NCBI GenBank assembly: GCA_024742665.1
Contig: JANSYA010000007.1
Span: 248,001-312,000 of the forward strand
Length of the DNA stretch: 64,000 bases
Direction: 5' to 3'
Origin: a bacterium
Lineage (GTDB): Bacteria; Spirochaetota; Leptospiria; Leptospirales; Leptonemataceae
Every line of letters begins with the position of its first letter. The stretch's first letter is position 1. Below the pieces are notes generated by a model that did no database searches, was not told the origin of the DNA, and saw nothing but the letters and a program-made list of their open reading frames with translations. Below, piece by piece: positions 52,577-61,156 of this stretch. A program made the translations under genes and the position numbers.

Positions 52577-53626
52577 TCAGGACTGCGTCGCGTCGTCTTG
52601 CTCGTCTTTTTTCCAGAGCTTGCCCAGCACAATCCACAGCGACCCCAGGGTCACGAGGACCACCGCCGTGATCTGACTCTGCGTAAAGCCGTACCAGTGC
52701 CAGTTCTTAAAATAGTCCGGCCCCGGATGCTGCGCAAAGCGATCGTTGTGGTGCACCAGGTCGATGATCTGTCCGTCCTGTTCGAAGGTCGGATGATCGA
52801 AGACCGGAATCACGGCGTCGTTAATTCGCAGAAATTCGACCGAAAAGCGCGCCAGCCCGTTTACGATCAAAAAGATCGCCACCATCATACCCGGGCGAAA
52901 TCCCTGCTTGCGAACCCACAGCATCAAAAAGGCGAAGAGGCCCAGCGACATCGTCGATTCAATCAGCGGCGTATTCCATACCCGCACGCCCGCTGAGCAC
53001 ATGTACGGCAGCCACCAGGCGTTTGGATCGCCGCAGGCGCCGTCAGCCGGCCCGTACACCATCGTAAACAATGGAATCGCAAGCGATGCGCCGTGGCCGT
53101 AGCAACCGTCGCCGCTGATCATACAGCCCAGGCGTCCGATGGCGTAACCGAGAGCCAGCGAAGGCATAAATGCGTCGCCGTACTTCCAGATCGAATAGCC
53201 GCGCGAGCGCAGATAGATGTAGATCGAGCTGAACGAAAAGATAAAGCCGCCGTAAAAAACCAGGCCGCCGCCCTGCAGCAGATTCGACCAGAGCCCTTCG
53301 ATGCCCGGCGTATTCGGAAAGCGCTCTTTCATGCCTTCGAACGTAAAGAAGACATAGTAAAAGGTGTCCCAGAACCCGTCGTGCACGACCCAGATCTTGT
53401 GCCAGATCTCGAAGATAAAAAAGATCTTCGAGCCGACAATCGCGCCGACGACCGCCAACAGCAGCGACCAGTCCGCCGCTTCGGGGTCCAGTCCGCGTCG
53501 CCGCAGCTCCCGCGGGGCAAGATAAGACGCAACCAGAAAGGCGATCATCAGCATAATGCTGTACGTCGAGATGCCGGTTTTACCCAGCAGGGTAAAGCCG
53601 CCGGGAAATGGAATTTCACTGATCAT
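52577..53626 (-). CDS. lgt: Prolipoprotein diacylglyceryl transferase
   Basis: A 349-residue polytopic membrane enzyme attaching diacylglycerol to the lipobox cysteine of prolipoproteins. Family segments: ILEXIW-type core seen as GLVFYGGFIFSFSSIYIYLR (HGG-like YGG), ALGYAIGRLGCMISGDGCYG (the GRxGNFxNGE region) and RPGMMVAIFLIVNGLARFSV followed by EFLR. The first histidine and the NGE motif are altered (YGG, SGDGC) compared with E. coli, as in some spirochaetes. It lies just upstream of a protease and its partner, both probably lipoproteins. Start at ATG 53626 (MISEIPFPGG). Confidence 0.88.
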   Translation of the reverse strand: MISEIPFPGGFTLLGKTGISTYSIMLMIAFLVASYLAPRELRRRGLDPEAADWSLLLAVVGAIVGSKIFFIFEIWHKIWVVHDGFWDTFYYVFFTFEGMKERFPNTPGIEGLWSNLLQGGGLVFYGGFIFSFSSIYIYLRSRGYSIWKYGDAFMPSLALGYAIGRLGCMISGDGCYGHGASLAIPLFTMVYGPADGACGDPNAWWLPYMCSAGVRVWNTPLIESTMSLGLFAFLMLWVRKQGFRPGMMVAIFLIVNGLARFSVEFLRINDAVIPVFDHPTFEQDGQIIDLVHHNDRFAQHPGPDYFKNWHWYGFTQSQITAVVLVTLGSLWIVLGKLWKKDEQDDATQS

Positions 53627-53719
53627 ATAGAGTTACTCGATTCCGCTAAAATTGTTTATTGTGTATATTTAGATAAATGGCGCGTCGGTGCGCATTTTGC
53701 GTCGGCCGCCGACTGAAAC

Positions 53720-55057
53720 TCATTTTCGTCTGGCCGCTTCGACGTCCGCGACCGACTTCGGAATATCCGCCGTGAGCACTAAAGGCGTGTCGCCCTGAAC
53801 CATAACGTCGTCTTCGATGCGCACGCCGATGCCCGCGAATCGTTCCGGCGTGTGTTCGTTGTCCGGCGCGAAGTACAGGCCCGGCTCGACGGTGCAGACC
53901 ATGCCGTCTTCCAATTTGCGGGGCTCTTTGGCGCGATGATCGTAGTAGGAACCCACGTCATGCACGTCCATGCCCAGATAGTGACCGGTTTTATGCATAT
54001 AAAAATGCTGATAAGCTTTTTCTTCGATCTGCTGATCGACGCTGCCGGTCAGCACTTTTAGATCGATCAAACTCTGCACCAGATCGCGCACGGTTCGGTC
54101 GTGAATTTCGCCCATCGAAACGCCGGCGACCGTCCCGCGTATCGCGCGCTCCTGCGCGTTCAGCACGGCTTCGTATACGTCGCGCTGCTCCGGCGTATAA
54201 GTTTCGCTTACGGGAAAAGTCCGCGTAACGTCCGCGTTCATGTGATATTTATCCGCGCCCGCGTCGACGAGCACCAAATCGCCGGCCTGCATCTGGCGAT
54301 TGTTTTCGATGTGATGCAAGATACAGGCGTTCGGACCGGAAGCTACGATCGAAGGATAGGCTTCGCCGCCGTCGCCCTTACGAAACTCGTATTGTAGTAG
54401 CGCTTCCAGTTCGTACTCGAACATGCCCGGGCGCGTGTCGCGATACAGAGCCCTGTGTCCGTTCGCGGTCAGTCGCGCGCACTCGCGTAAAATTTCGAGA
54501 TCGTGGCCGTCTTTGATCAGGCGCAGCTCGTGCAAAATGAGCGCCGGATTTACAACCGTGCCCGGACCATAATCTCCGGAGCGCGCGCGCTGCATGACTT
54601 CGTTCGCCTTGCCGAGGACCCGGGCGTCCCGGGTGGTCGCGTCCTGGCCGCCGAAGCGATAGTACAGCGTGCTTTTATTTTTTAGTAGTTCGCCGAGGTC
54701 TTTTTCGAAGGCGCCGATCGAACGCGCTTCGTCTACGCCCAGAGTTGCCGGTGCGTCTTCGACGCCCAGTCGCGGCCCGTCCCAGGTCTCGCGGCTGCGA
54801 TCGCGCTCGCGTAAGTACAGCCGGCTATGATCGGCGGTGAGCACGAGCACGCATTCTTCTTCGCCGAAACCCGTCAGATAATAGAAATCGGAATCCTGGC
54901 GAAAGCGGTAGTGCACGTCATTGCTTTTGATGCGCACCGGCGCGCTGAAGATCAGCGCCACGCCGTCGGCGGCCATCGTGGACTGGAAACGTTTGCGCCG
55001 CCCCGCGAAAACGTCGCGCGGGATCGCGGGGGGCGGTGTGAGAGTAGGGCTTTGCAT
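53720..55057 (-). CDS. pepP: Xaa-Pro aminopeptidase (M24B)
   Basis: A 445-residue two-metal aminopeptidase that removes N-terminal residues before proline. The N-terminal creatinase-like domain contains DVHYRFRQDSDFYYLTGFGE. The catalytic domain has LVLVDAGADKYHMNADVTRT (two metal-binding Asp), HKTGHYLGMDVHDVG (His ligand), and MVCTVEPGLYF (Glu), matching PepP. ATG 55057 gives MQSPTLTPPPAIPRDVFAGR, a family-like start; the frame to 55153 would add 32 residues. It is separated by 114 bases from folC upstream. Confidence 0.93.
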   Translation of the reverse strand: MQSPTLTPPPAIPRDVFAGRRKRFQSTMAADGVALIFSAPVRIKSNDVHYRFRQDSDFYYLTGFGEEECVLVLTADHSRLYLRERDRSRETWDGPRLGVEDAPATLGVDEARSIGAFEKDLGELLKNKSTLYYRFGGQDATTRDARVLGKANEVMQRARSGDYGPGTVVNPALILHELRLIKDGHDLEILRECARLTANGHRALYRDTRPGMFEYELEALLQYEFRKGDGGEAYPSIVASGPNACILHHIENNRQMQAGDLVLVDAGADKYHMNADVTRTFPVSETYTPEQRDVYEAVLNAQERAIRGTVAGVSMGEIHDRTVRDLVQSLIDLKVLTGSVDQQIEEKAYQHFYMHKTGHYLGMDVHDVGSYYDHRAKEPRKLEDGMVCTVEPGLYFAPDNEHTPERFAGIGVRIEDDVMVQGDTPLVLTADIPKSVADVEAARRK

Positions 55058-55171
55058 GATCAATCGGGACGCGGCTGCGCGCGTTCTTTTGTTCAGAGAT
55101 TTCGCGCGTCGGGTATACTGTTTGTTCAGACGTCCGGGGCGCGATCGCGTCACACGGGTGAACCCGCCGCC

Positions 55172-56632
55172 TCAGAGATCCGGGTCTGTTTTCTCGCCCC
55201 CGGCCGTCAGTTCCACAAAATAATTATAAATGCGATGGCTGCCGAGCACGACCACGCAGCGCACATCCGCAGGGGGCGGGGAGGGCGCGCGACCGGCCGC
55301 CGCGTCAGTGGACTCCGGCGCGGCATCGAAGTCCTCCGGCAAGCGGGCCGCGAAATCGGCGGGCCAGGCGGCCAGGTCGCCGCCGGTCAAAAGCCGCGCT
55401 CGATGAAATCCAATCTCCCGGGCGGCCGCCAGGCATTCGACCGGGTCGCGGTCTTTTAAGACGCCCAGGCGCAGTTCGCAGGCGGCAAGGCCCGGGAAGT
55501 CCGGTCGAGCCGTGAGATCCCGGAGCGAGCGCTGAATCGAAGCGGGATTGTGGGCCACGTCAAAATAGGCGATCGCTGTGGCGGCGCGGGCATCATCATC
55601 GTCATCGCGCGGGCTCCGATGCCCGTGCTGGCCTGGCAAAAGTCGCGCGGGCAGCTCACGGCGTTCCAGTCGTCCCGGGGGCGGCGCGATCGGAGCCAGA
55701 TCTACCGGAGCGGGGCCGGAGCTTTCGGCTGTCGCCCGGGACGCGGACGTGCCTGTCGTATCGAAAATAAAGCGGGCGTAGGCCAGATTCTCCGCGAGAT
55801 AATCCTCGAACGCAGCGTCCGGCCGCCAGGCGCAGATCTTCGCTTCCGGAGCCAGACGACGGATCTCCGCTTCGATTTCGTCGGCGCCGAGCGCGCTCTG
55901 GGGGCCATAAAAGACGCGGCGACACTCGGGCGAAACGATACCCAGCTTTTCGGTTAAGATCGCCTGCGGCGTTTCTCCGAGAATTTGCGTGTGTTCTAAA
56001 TCAATCCGCGTGAGCACTACCGTGTCCGCCCGGGCGATGCGCGTCGCGTCGAAGCGGCCGCCCAGCCCGGCCTCGAAAATTTGCACCGGGCAGTCCCGAC
56101 TCTGAAACAGATGCCAGGCGAGCAGGGTGAAGATTTCGAAATAGCTGAACGACGCATAGTCCGGCAGCATCGTTTGTAAATGCTCAAGACCGGCGACGGC
56201 ATCCCGTGCGTTGATCGGAGTGCGATCCAGGCGAATGCGTTCGAGCGGGCTCGTAAGATGCGGCGAAGTATACAAACCGACCCGCGCCTGCGCGCTCGCT
56301 TGTTCCGATTCCGGAGAAACATCCGCCTGGCCGCGATGGCCTGTGCGGGCTTCCGCGATCGCGGCCAGGTACCAGGCCGTCGATCCTTTGCCGTTGCTGC
56401 CGACGATGCTGATGCGTTCGCCGCGGGCTCGCGGCCAGAGTTCTCGCGAGAGCGCAAACATAGTTTCACGGGATGCTTCCAATCGCCGGCGATCGAAAGC
56501 CCGGGAGCGCTCCGGATTGATGCGCGCGTTTAAGTCCGCCAGAAATTCTTCGAAGGCCCGGGCTTCCGCTTCGTCGTTCGCGGAGTCTTCCGGTCCGGGA
56601 ACATTCCCGGAGCTGTCGGCAGAATATGCCAC
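55172..56632 (-). CDS. folC: Bifunctional folylpolyglutamate/dihydrofolate synthase
   Basis: A 486-residue Mur-ligase family enzyme adding glutamate to folates. The P-loop is ISIVGSNGKGSTAWYLAAIA; VGLYTSPHLTSPLERIRLD and QIFEAGLGGRFDATRIARAD follow, then VLTRIDLEHTQILGETPQAI and, in the C-terminal domain, YFDVAHNPASIQRSLRDL (the DxAHNP motif). An Ala/Asp/Arg-rich stretch interrupts the interdomain region, so it is longer than the usual 420-440 residues. The gene precedes pepP and follows aroE on the same strand with seven bases between. Confidence 0.92.
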   Translation of the reverse strand: MAYSADSSGNVPGPEDSANDEAEARAFEEFLADLNARINPERSRAFDRRRLEASRETMFALSRELWPRARGERISIVGSNGKGSTAWYLAAIAEARTGHRGQADVSPESEQASAQARVGLYTSPHLTSPLERIRLDRTPINARDAVAGLEHLQTMLPDYASFSYFEIFTLLAWHLFQSRDCPVQIFEAGLGGRFDATRIARADTVVLTRIDLEHTQILGETPQAILTEKLGIVSPECRRVFYGPQSALGADEIEAEIRRLAPEAKICAWRPDAAFEDYLAENLAYARFIFDTTGTSASRATAESSGPAPVDLAPIAPPPGRLERRELPARLLPGQHGHRSPRDDDDDARAATAIAYFDVAHNPASIQRSLRDLTARPDFPGLAACELRLGVLKDRDPVECLAAAREIGFHRARLLTGGDLAAWPADFAARLPEDFDAAPESTDAAAGRAPSPPPADVRCVVVLGSHRIYNYFVELTAGGEKTDPDL

Positions 56633-56639
56633 GGATGTC

Positions 56640-57623
56640 TCATTCTCCGGTCGCGCGTTTGCGCAGGGCGGCCAGCAGTTCTTTTTCCATGAGATTTTCC
56701 GGAGCCTTCTCGCCGGTGAAGAGTTCGAATTGAATCACCGCCTGGTATAAGAGCATTAAATAGCCGGGCACTGTTTGCGCGCCGGCCGCCGCCGCGTGTT
56801 TTAGCAGCGGCGTTCGCATCGGATTATAAACGATGTCGAAGACGTGATGAAAGTCGCGAATGAAATCCGCGGGCAGGGGCAGTCCCTGGGCCGCTCCCTG
56901 CATTCCAAGGGGAGTCGTGTGTATGATCACATCGATGTCTTCGGGCGCGAGGTCTTTATAGCCGGCGGTTTCCTCCGGTGCTTCACCTGCTCTGGCGCCG
57001 CCTTTCGCGCCGGTTTTCTTGCCGGAGTTTGCGACAGACTTTGTGGTCGTGTTTTCGACAGTATTTTCAACGGCGCGAATCATCGTCGACCGGCGGTTGT
57101 GCATCGACTTGAGCTGGCTCACGAAGCTGCGAACTTTGCGGCCGTTGCGCCCGGCCACGGCGAGCATGGCCGGATTTTCTTCTAATAGTAAAGCGTGCGC
57201 GATGGCCGTCGCCGAACCGCCGTAGCCCAGCAATAAGAAGCGCCGTCCGCGCAGGTCCGGACAGTGCTGCTTCAGAGCGCGCACGGCGCCCGCGCCGTCG
57301 GTATTGTGCGCTTTCAGATAGTCCGTTTCTGGATCGCGGATCAGCGTGTTCGCCGCTCCGCAGTATTCGGTCAGATCGTCCCAGTCGTCGGCGATCTTCG
57401 CCGCCCAGGCCTTGTGAGGAATCGTCACCGACAGGCCGTCGAGCTGCAGCGCCGTGATGCCGCGCTTGAGGGCGGCGCCGGTTGCGGCGACGTCGAAGGG
57501 CACATAGACCGCGTTGATTTTTTTCGCGGCGAAGGCGGCGTTGTGAATCAGGGGACTGAGCGAATGTCCGGTCGGATGCCCGAGGATTCCGAAGACTCTG
57601 GTATTTCCGTTAATATGAATCAT
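56640..57623 (-). CDS. aroE: Shikimate dehydrogenase with internal insertion
   Basis: A 327-residue NADPH-dependent enzyme reducing 3-dehydroshikimate. N-terminal VFGILGHPTGHSLSPLIHNA and LDGLSVTIPHKAW (substrate-binding Lys), NTDGAGAVRALKQ (substrate-binding Asp), LLLGYGGSATAIAHALLLEE and C-terminal GYLMLLYQAVIQFELFTGEK are diagnostic. Between LAVAGRNGRKVRSFV and EDIDVIIHTTPLGMQG there are about 40 extra residues of Lys/Ala/Thr/Gly-rich sequence (bases about 56957-57072), absent from typical AroE. ATG 57623 (MIHINGNTRVFGILG) is preferred to the longer frame reaching 57728. Confidence 0.93.
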   Translation of the reverse strand: MIHINGNTRVFGILGHPTGHSLSPLIHNAAFAAKKINAVYVPFDVAATGAALKRGITALQLDGLSVTIPHKAWAAKIADDWDDLTEYCGAANTLIRDPETDYLKAHNTDGAGAVRALKQHCPDLRGRRFLLLGYGGSATAIAHALLLEENPAMLAVAGRNGRKVRSFVSQLKSMHNRRSTMIRAVENTVENTTTKSVANSGKKTGAKGGARAGEAPEETAGYKDLAPEDIDVIIHTTPLGMQGAAQGLPLPADFIRDFHHVFDIVYNPMRTPLLKHAAAAGAQTVPGYLMLLYQAVIQFELFTGEKAPENLMEKELLAALRKRATGE

Positions 57624-57720
57624 GCCGTGCCTGAAGCGAACCGCGAAGCGGCGGTCGGTGTAAATCTTTATTTCGATTCGAAAAAATTCGTATGGCGGCG
57701 AAAATTTTGAAATCGCCGCG

Positions 57721-58107
57721 ATGGACAAAGGCCGCGATTATTGGTTGTATTCACAGATCACTGACATTTCCTGGAACAGAAGCGATATGGTCACTCATTT
57801 TGTCCCAGTAGATGCTCTTGCCTATGTCCTGACCGGTCTGGTCGCGGCCTGGTTCTATTACCATTATATGCGCCGGGATCTGCTGGGCGGTTTCTGGGGC
57901 GCGGTCGTGATCGGAGTGATCGGCGCGGTGATGGTTCACTCGGTGCTCTCGCTGTTTAACAACTGGTTCGCACGCCTGCTCAACTGGCTGATGAAACCGG
58001 AGCTGGGCGGCTTTCACGTCCGGGTCAATATGCTGGCCGCCATGGCCGGCGCCTTCCTCTTTGTGTTCATTCTAAACCGCATCAACCACGACAAAGAGAG
58101 GCGCTAG
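57721..58107 (+). CDS. Small integral membrane protein
   Basis: A 128-residue protein with three hydrophobic segments (VDALAYVLTGLVAAWFYYHY, GGFWGAVVIGVIGAVMVHSV and MLAAMAGAFLFVFILNRINH). Start is either ATG 57721 (MDKGRDYW) or ATG 57787 (MVTHFVPVD); neither has a strong ribosome binding site. The glycine-rich GAVVIGVIGA helix recalls GlsB/YeaQ/YmgE transglycosylase-associated proteins, but not enough to assign. It is divergent from aroE, and its stop codon lies inside the first of two inverted repeats. Confidence 0.6.
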   Translation: MDKGRDYWLYSQITDISWNRSDMVTHFVPVDALAYVLTGLVAAWFYYHYMRRDLLGGFWGAVVIGVIGAVMVHSVLSLFNNWFARLLNWLMKPELGGFHVRVNMLAAMAGAFLFVFILNRINHDKERR

Positions 58108-58209
58108 CACAAGATTGGCCGTAAGGCCAATCGCAGCTCTGCGCACCGCGCAGAGGCGCCGCTCTCTACAAAACGGCGCTAGCACAAGATTGGCCCTGAG
58201 GCCAATCGC
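58100..58209. repeat. Duplicated 35-bp inverted repeat between convergent genes
   Basis: Two copies of GGCGCTAGCACAAGATTGGC-type sequence at 58100-58134 and 58175-58209, 75 bases apart, each with an 8-bp perfect stem GATTGGCC/GGCCAATC around a four-base loop (GTAA or CTGA). A third hairpin CTCTGCGC-ACC-GCGCAGAG lies between (58137-58155). The second copy is followed by CGACCTTTTTCG, so it may act as a bidirectional terminator. Copies may occur elsewhere in the genome as REP-like elements; none was seen elsewhere in this window. Confidence 0.8.
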
Positions 58210-58227
58210 GACCTTTTTCGAAACGCT

Positions 58228-58581
58228 TCAATTCTTTCCGGGTGGAATCAGCGGCGTGACATTGGAGGGACTGTCCGACCCGCCGTTTGCCGGGGGCGGG
58301 ACGCCATCCAGCGCGACGATGCGGGGCCGGGGCCGGGAACCCTTTTCCAGCTCTTCAATGCGAACGACCGCCTGCATCGGGATGAAAATTCGTTTCGTAT
58401 CTTCGAATTCCGTCCGGAGGGCCTCTTCGGTCGGATCGACCAGAATTTTCGAGTTTTCCCCGAATACCAGGTCCTCGATTTCGACGAAACCCATCAAATT
58501 GCCCTGTAGCACGCTTTTGGCGTAGATTTGGTACGATTTGCCCTGATTTACGAAGATTACCCGATAGAGACTGTTACTCAT
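58228..58581 (-). CDS. DUF1820 family protein
   Basis: A 117-residue cytoplasmic protein: YRVIFVNQGKSYQIYAKSVL, GFVEIEDLVFGENSKILVDP, TEEALRTEFEDTKRIFIPMQ and AVVRIEELEKGSR match the DUF1820 family found in many gamma-proteobacteria and spirochaetes. Its function is not established. The gene is reverse to fliD with which it shares the 58582-58749 promoter interval. Confidence 0.85.
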   Translation of the reverse strand: MSNSLYRVIFVNQGKSYQIYAKSVLQGNLMGFVEIEDLVFGENSKILVDPTEEALRTEFEDTKRIFIPMQAVVRIEELEKGSRPRPRIVALDGVPPPANGGSDSPSNVTPLIPPGKN

Positions 58582-58675
58582 AAGATCCTTACGCTTTGCT
58601 CACCGGGGAATCAGATCTCCGGCCGGCTTCTACGTCAAGCTGCGGGTAAAAATCTCGTTAGAAACTCTCATCTTT

Positions 58676-58704
58676 TTGTCGAAATTCCCGATTGTATCTA
58701 TAGA
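58676..58704 (+). promoter_or_regulatory. Candidate sigma-70 promoter of fliD
   Basis: TTGTCG (58676-58681) and TATAGA (58699-58704) are separated by exactly 17 bases, placing a start about 40 bases before the fliD ATG. Each hexamer matches four of six consensus bases. A sigma-28-type motif was not convincing here. Confidence 0.4.
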
Positions 58705-58749
58705 ACGGCTCTGACGCACAGAAGCGCGCTGGAGCCCAGGAGATACAGA

Positions 58750-60987
58750 ATGCCGGCACCGCCAGTCATGGACCTCGGATCAGGGATGGATACTCAGGGT
58801 ACCATCCAGAAATTGATGCAGATCGAACGCATCCCGCTGCAGCGTATGCAGCAGGAAAACGGTCTGCGTGAGATCCAGATCCGGGCCTATGAAGAAGTGC
58901 GCAAACGCACCCGCGATCTGGCGGACAAGAGCCGCAAACTGTATTCGATCACGGGCGCTTTCTCCGATCGCTCGGTCGTCTCCAGCGATCCCGGCGCCAT
59001 CACCGGCCAGGCTTCGCCTTCCGCCGACGCGGGCGAACAGCAGGTCGAAGTCCTGTCGCTTGCGTCCAATCATCAGATTCACTCCGACCCCGTCTCGGTG
59101 GACGAAAAGCTGCCCGCCGGTAAATTCATGATTACGGCCGGCGGCAAAGATCGTACGATTCAGTTTAAGGGCGGCAACGTTCGCCGCCTGATGGAGCAGC
59201 TCAAACGCGACGGCGAAAAGCTCTTCGACGTCACCGGCGTAAACACCGACGCATCGCATCTGCTGATCAGCCTGCGCTCGAAGCACAGCGGCGAAAGCGG
59301 CAAAATGCAATTCACCGATCCCGACGGACTGCTCGGAAAGATCGGCCTGGTCCAGCCGGGCACTGTCGAAACCAGTCCGGAAAAAGTTTTGTTTCGCCGC
59401 GGCGAACTTTCTGAATACAAGCGCGATAACGGCGAAGCTCAGGCGGAACCGGTCGAGTATCGTTTGCTTTCCGCGGGGCGGGGCGTGGAGCTCGAAGGCG
59501 CGGGCGCGGTCTACTTAAAAGACGAACTACTAAAGCCGGGTGAACTCACCTTAAAGCTGCGAGCCCTCGAAGCGGCTCCCGAAAAAACTTCCGAAAAAAA
59601 ACCCGAAAAAGAAGCGGCCGAAGAGGCCGGCGCTGAAGAGCCGGAAGCGAACGCAGACGACACCGAAGCAGAAAAAGAAACCGCTGCAGCCGAGCCCGAG
59701 ACCGCGACGGTCGGTCCGGCGATTTCTCTGAAAATCGGCGACGTGGAACTCAAAGGCCAGCACATCGAACGTCGGCGCGTGCTCTCGGAAGAAGACGCGC
59801 AGGCCACTGACGAAGCCGAAGCTCCGGACGCCGCGAAGGATCCCGCGGTCGCCGAAAAAGAAGCCGACGCTGAAAAAGAAAAGCAGGCCCAGGATGCTGA
59901 GGATCTGGCGAAGTTTCTGAAAATCGGAATTGGAATCGTTACGAAGTCCGGCGAAGGCGAGACGACGAAAGAAGTCGTGCGCGAAATCGAAGTCGGGCAG
60001 CCCGCTTCGGAAATCAAATTGAATCTGGCGAATTTAGCCGGCGGTCCGGACGCGGATATCCAGGGCGTGTATTTTTTTCAGCCCGACGGCGGCAAAGGTC
60101 GCGTGGCGGATCTGGTCATGCAGCCCGCCGCGGCAACCGAGAAGCAGCTCCTACCCGTACACGAAACGAGCGCCGCGCGCGACGCGGTGATCAAAGTCAA
60201 CGGCGTGGAAGTGCGCCGCTCGGAAAACAAGGCCATCACCGACGTGATCCAGGGTCTGAGTCTGGATTTGAACCGCCCGACCCAGGGCCCGGTGACCGTC
60301 AGCATCAGCAACAATACCGACGAGATTACCGCTCAGATCCAGGAGTGGGTCGCATCGTACAACGAATTGATGCTCTTCTTGCGCGAAAATTCCAATACCG
60401 ACGGCAAAAAATTTATTCCGCCCGTGGCCGGCGAAGACGATAAAAATCGTCCGTCTCCCGCCGAGCGCCAGGGCATCTTCGCGAGCGACAGCACCGTGCG
60501 CCAATTGATCGCCACGATCCGCTCCCAGGCGGCGCAATCCTATCCGGCGACTCTCAAGCCGGCCTTTCGCGTGCTGGCCGACATCGGCATTTCAACCGGC
60601 GGCGTGGGCGCCAAGTGGGAAGACGTGCAGTACGGCTTTTTGCAAATCGAAGAAAAGAAGCTGAACGAGGCGCTCCGGGCGAATCCGGAAGCCGTGCGCG
60701 AACTCTTCGCCTCGGATACGAACGAAGACAGCGTGCCCGACAACGGCATGGCGGTGAGTCTGGAAAAAAGCCTGCGGCCGTACAATCGGACCTCCGGCGG
60801 CCTGATCGCGGCCCGGATCACCATGCTCAAAGATCAGATCTCGTCTAACAAAGAAGAGATGTTTCGCAAAGAACGCAGCATTGAAAACAAGCAGCAGAGT
60901 CTGCGCGAACGATTCGGTCGCATGGAGCAGGCCGTGCAGCGCAATCGATCGATGGGCGATTATTTGAAGCGGAACGGACCACAGTAG
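58750..60987 (+). CDS. fliD: Flagellar filament capping protein FliD with acidic insertions
   Basis: A 745-residue cap protein that helps fold flagellin at the filament tip. The N-terminal helix LGSGMDTQGTIQKLMQIERI and KRTRDLADKSRKLYSITGAF, the DAVIKVNGVEVRRSENKAIT segment with its DVIQGLSLDLNRPTQGPVTV continuation (the IDNVIPGVTLxL-like motif) and the C-terminal helix region KDQISSNKEEMFRKERSIEN mark FliD. Two Ala/Glu/Lys-rich insertions (about bases 59578-59718 and 59788-59913) make it longer than typical 450-680 residue proteins. AGGAGA, six bases before ATG 58750, fixes the start. A predicted promoter lies upstream. Confidence 0.92.
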   Translation: MPAPPVMDLGSGMDTQGTIQKLMQIERIPLQRMQQENGLREIQIRAYEEVRKRTRDLADKSRKLYSITGAFSDRSVVSSDPGAITGQASPSADAGEQQVEVLSLASNHQIHSDPVSVDEKLPAGKFMITAGGKDRTIQFKGGNVRRLMEQLKRDGEKLFDVTGVNTDASHLLISLRSKHSGESGKMQFTDPDGLLGKIGLVQPGTVETSPEKVLFRRGELSEYKRDNGEAQAEPVEYRLLSAGRGVELEGAGAVYLKDELLKPGELTLKLRALEAAPEKTSEKKPEKEAAEEAGAEEPEANADDTEAEKETAAAEPETATVGPAISLKIGDVELKGQHIERRRVLSEEDAQATDEAEAPDAAKDPAVAEKEADAEKEKQAQDAEDLAKFLKIGIGIVTKSGEGETTKEVVREIEVGQPASEIKLNLANLAGGPDADIQGVYFFQPDGGKGRVADLVMQPAAATEKQLLPVHETSAARDAVIKVNGVEVRRSENKAITDVIQGLSLDLNRPTQGPVTVSISNNTDEITAQIQEWVASYNELMLFLRENSNTDGKKFIPPVAGEDDKNRPSPAERQGIFASDSTVRQLIATIRSQAAQSYPATLKPAFRVLADIGISTGGVGAKWEDVQYGFLQIEEKKLNEALRANPEAVRELFASDTNEDSVPDNGMAVSLEKSLRPYNRTSGGLIAARITMLKDQISSNKEEMFRKERSIENKQQSLRERFGRMEQAVQRNRSMGDYLKRNGPQ

Positions 60988-61156
60988 ACTCCGGCGGCCT
61001 CGCGGGGCCGTCGTGAAATTCAGGCGATGGGCCGTCGGCGGAGCGAAAATGCTCAGGGCCGGCGGGCATCCAGCCGATGAGAGACATAATAGCAAAAGCG
61101 CCGGACCCGCATTTTTTAGGATCAGGGGCGACCGGGCGCAGGGTGGAGCAGCAGCA

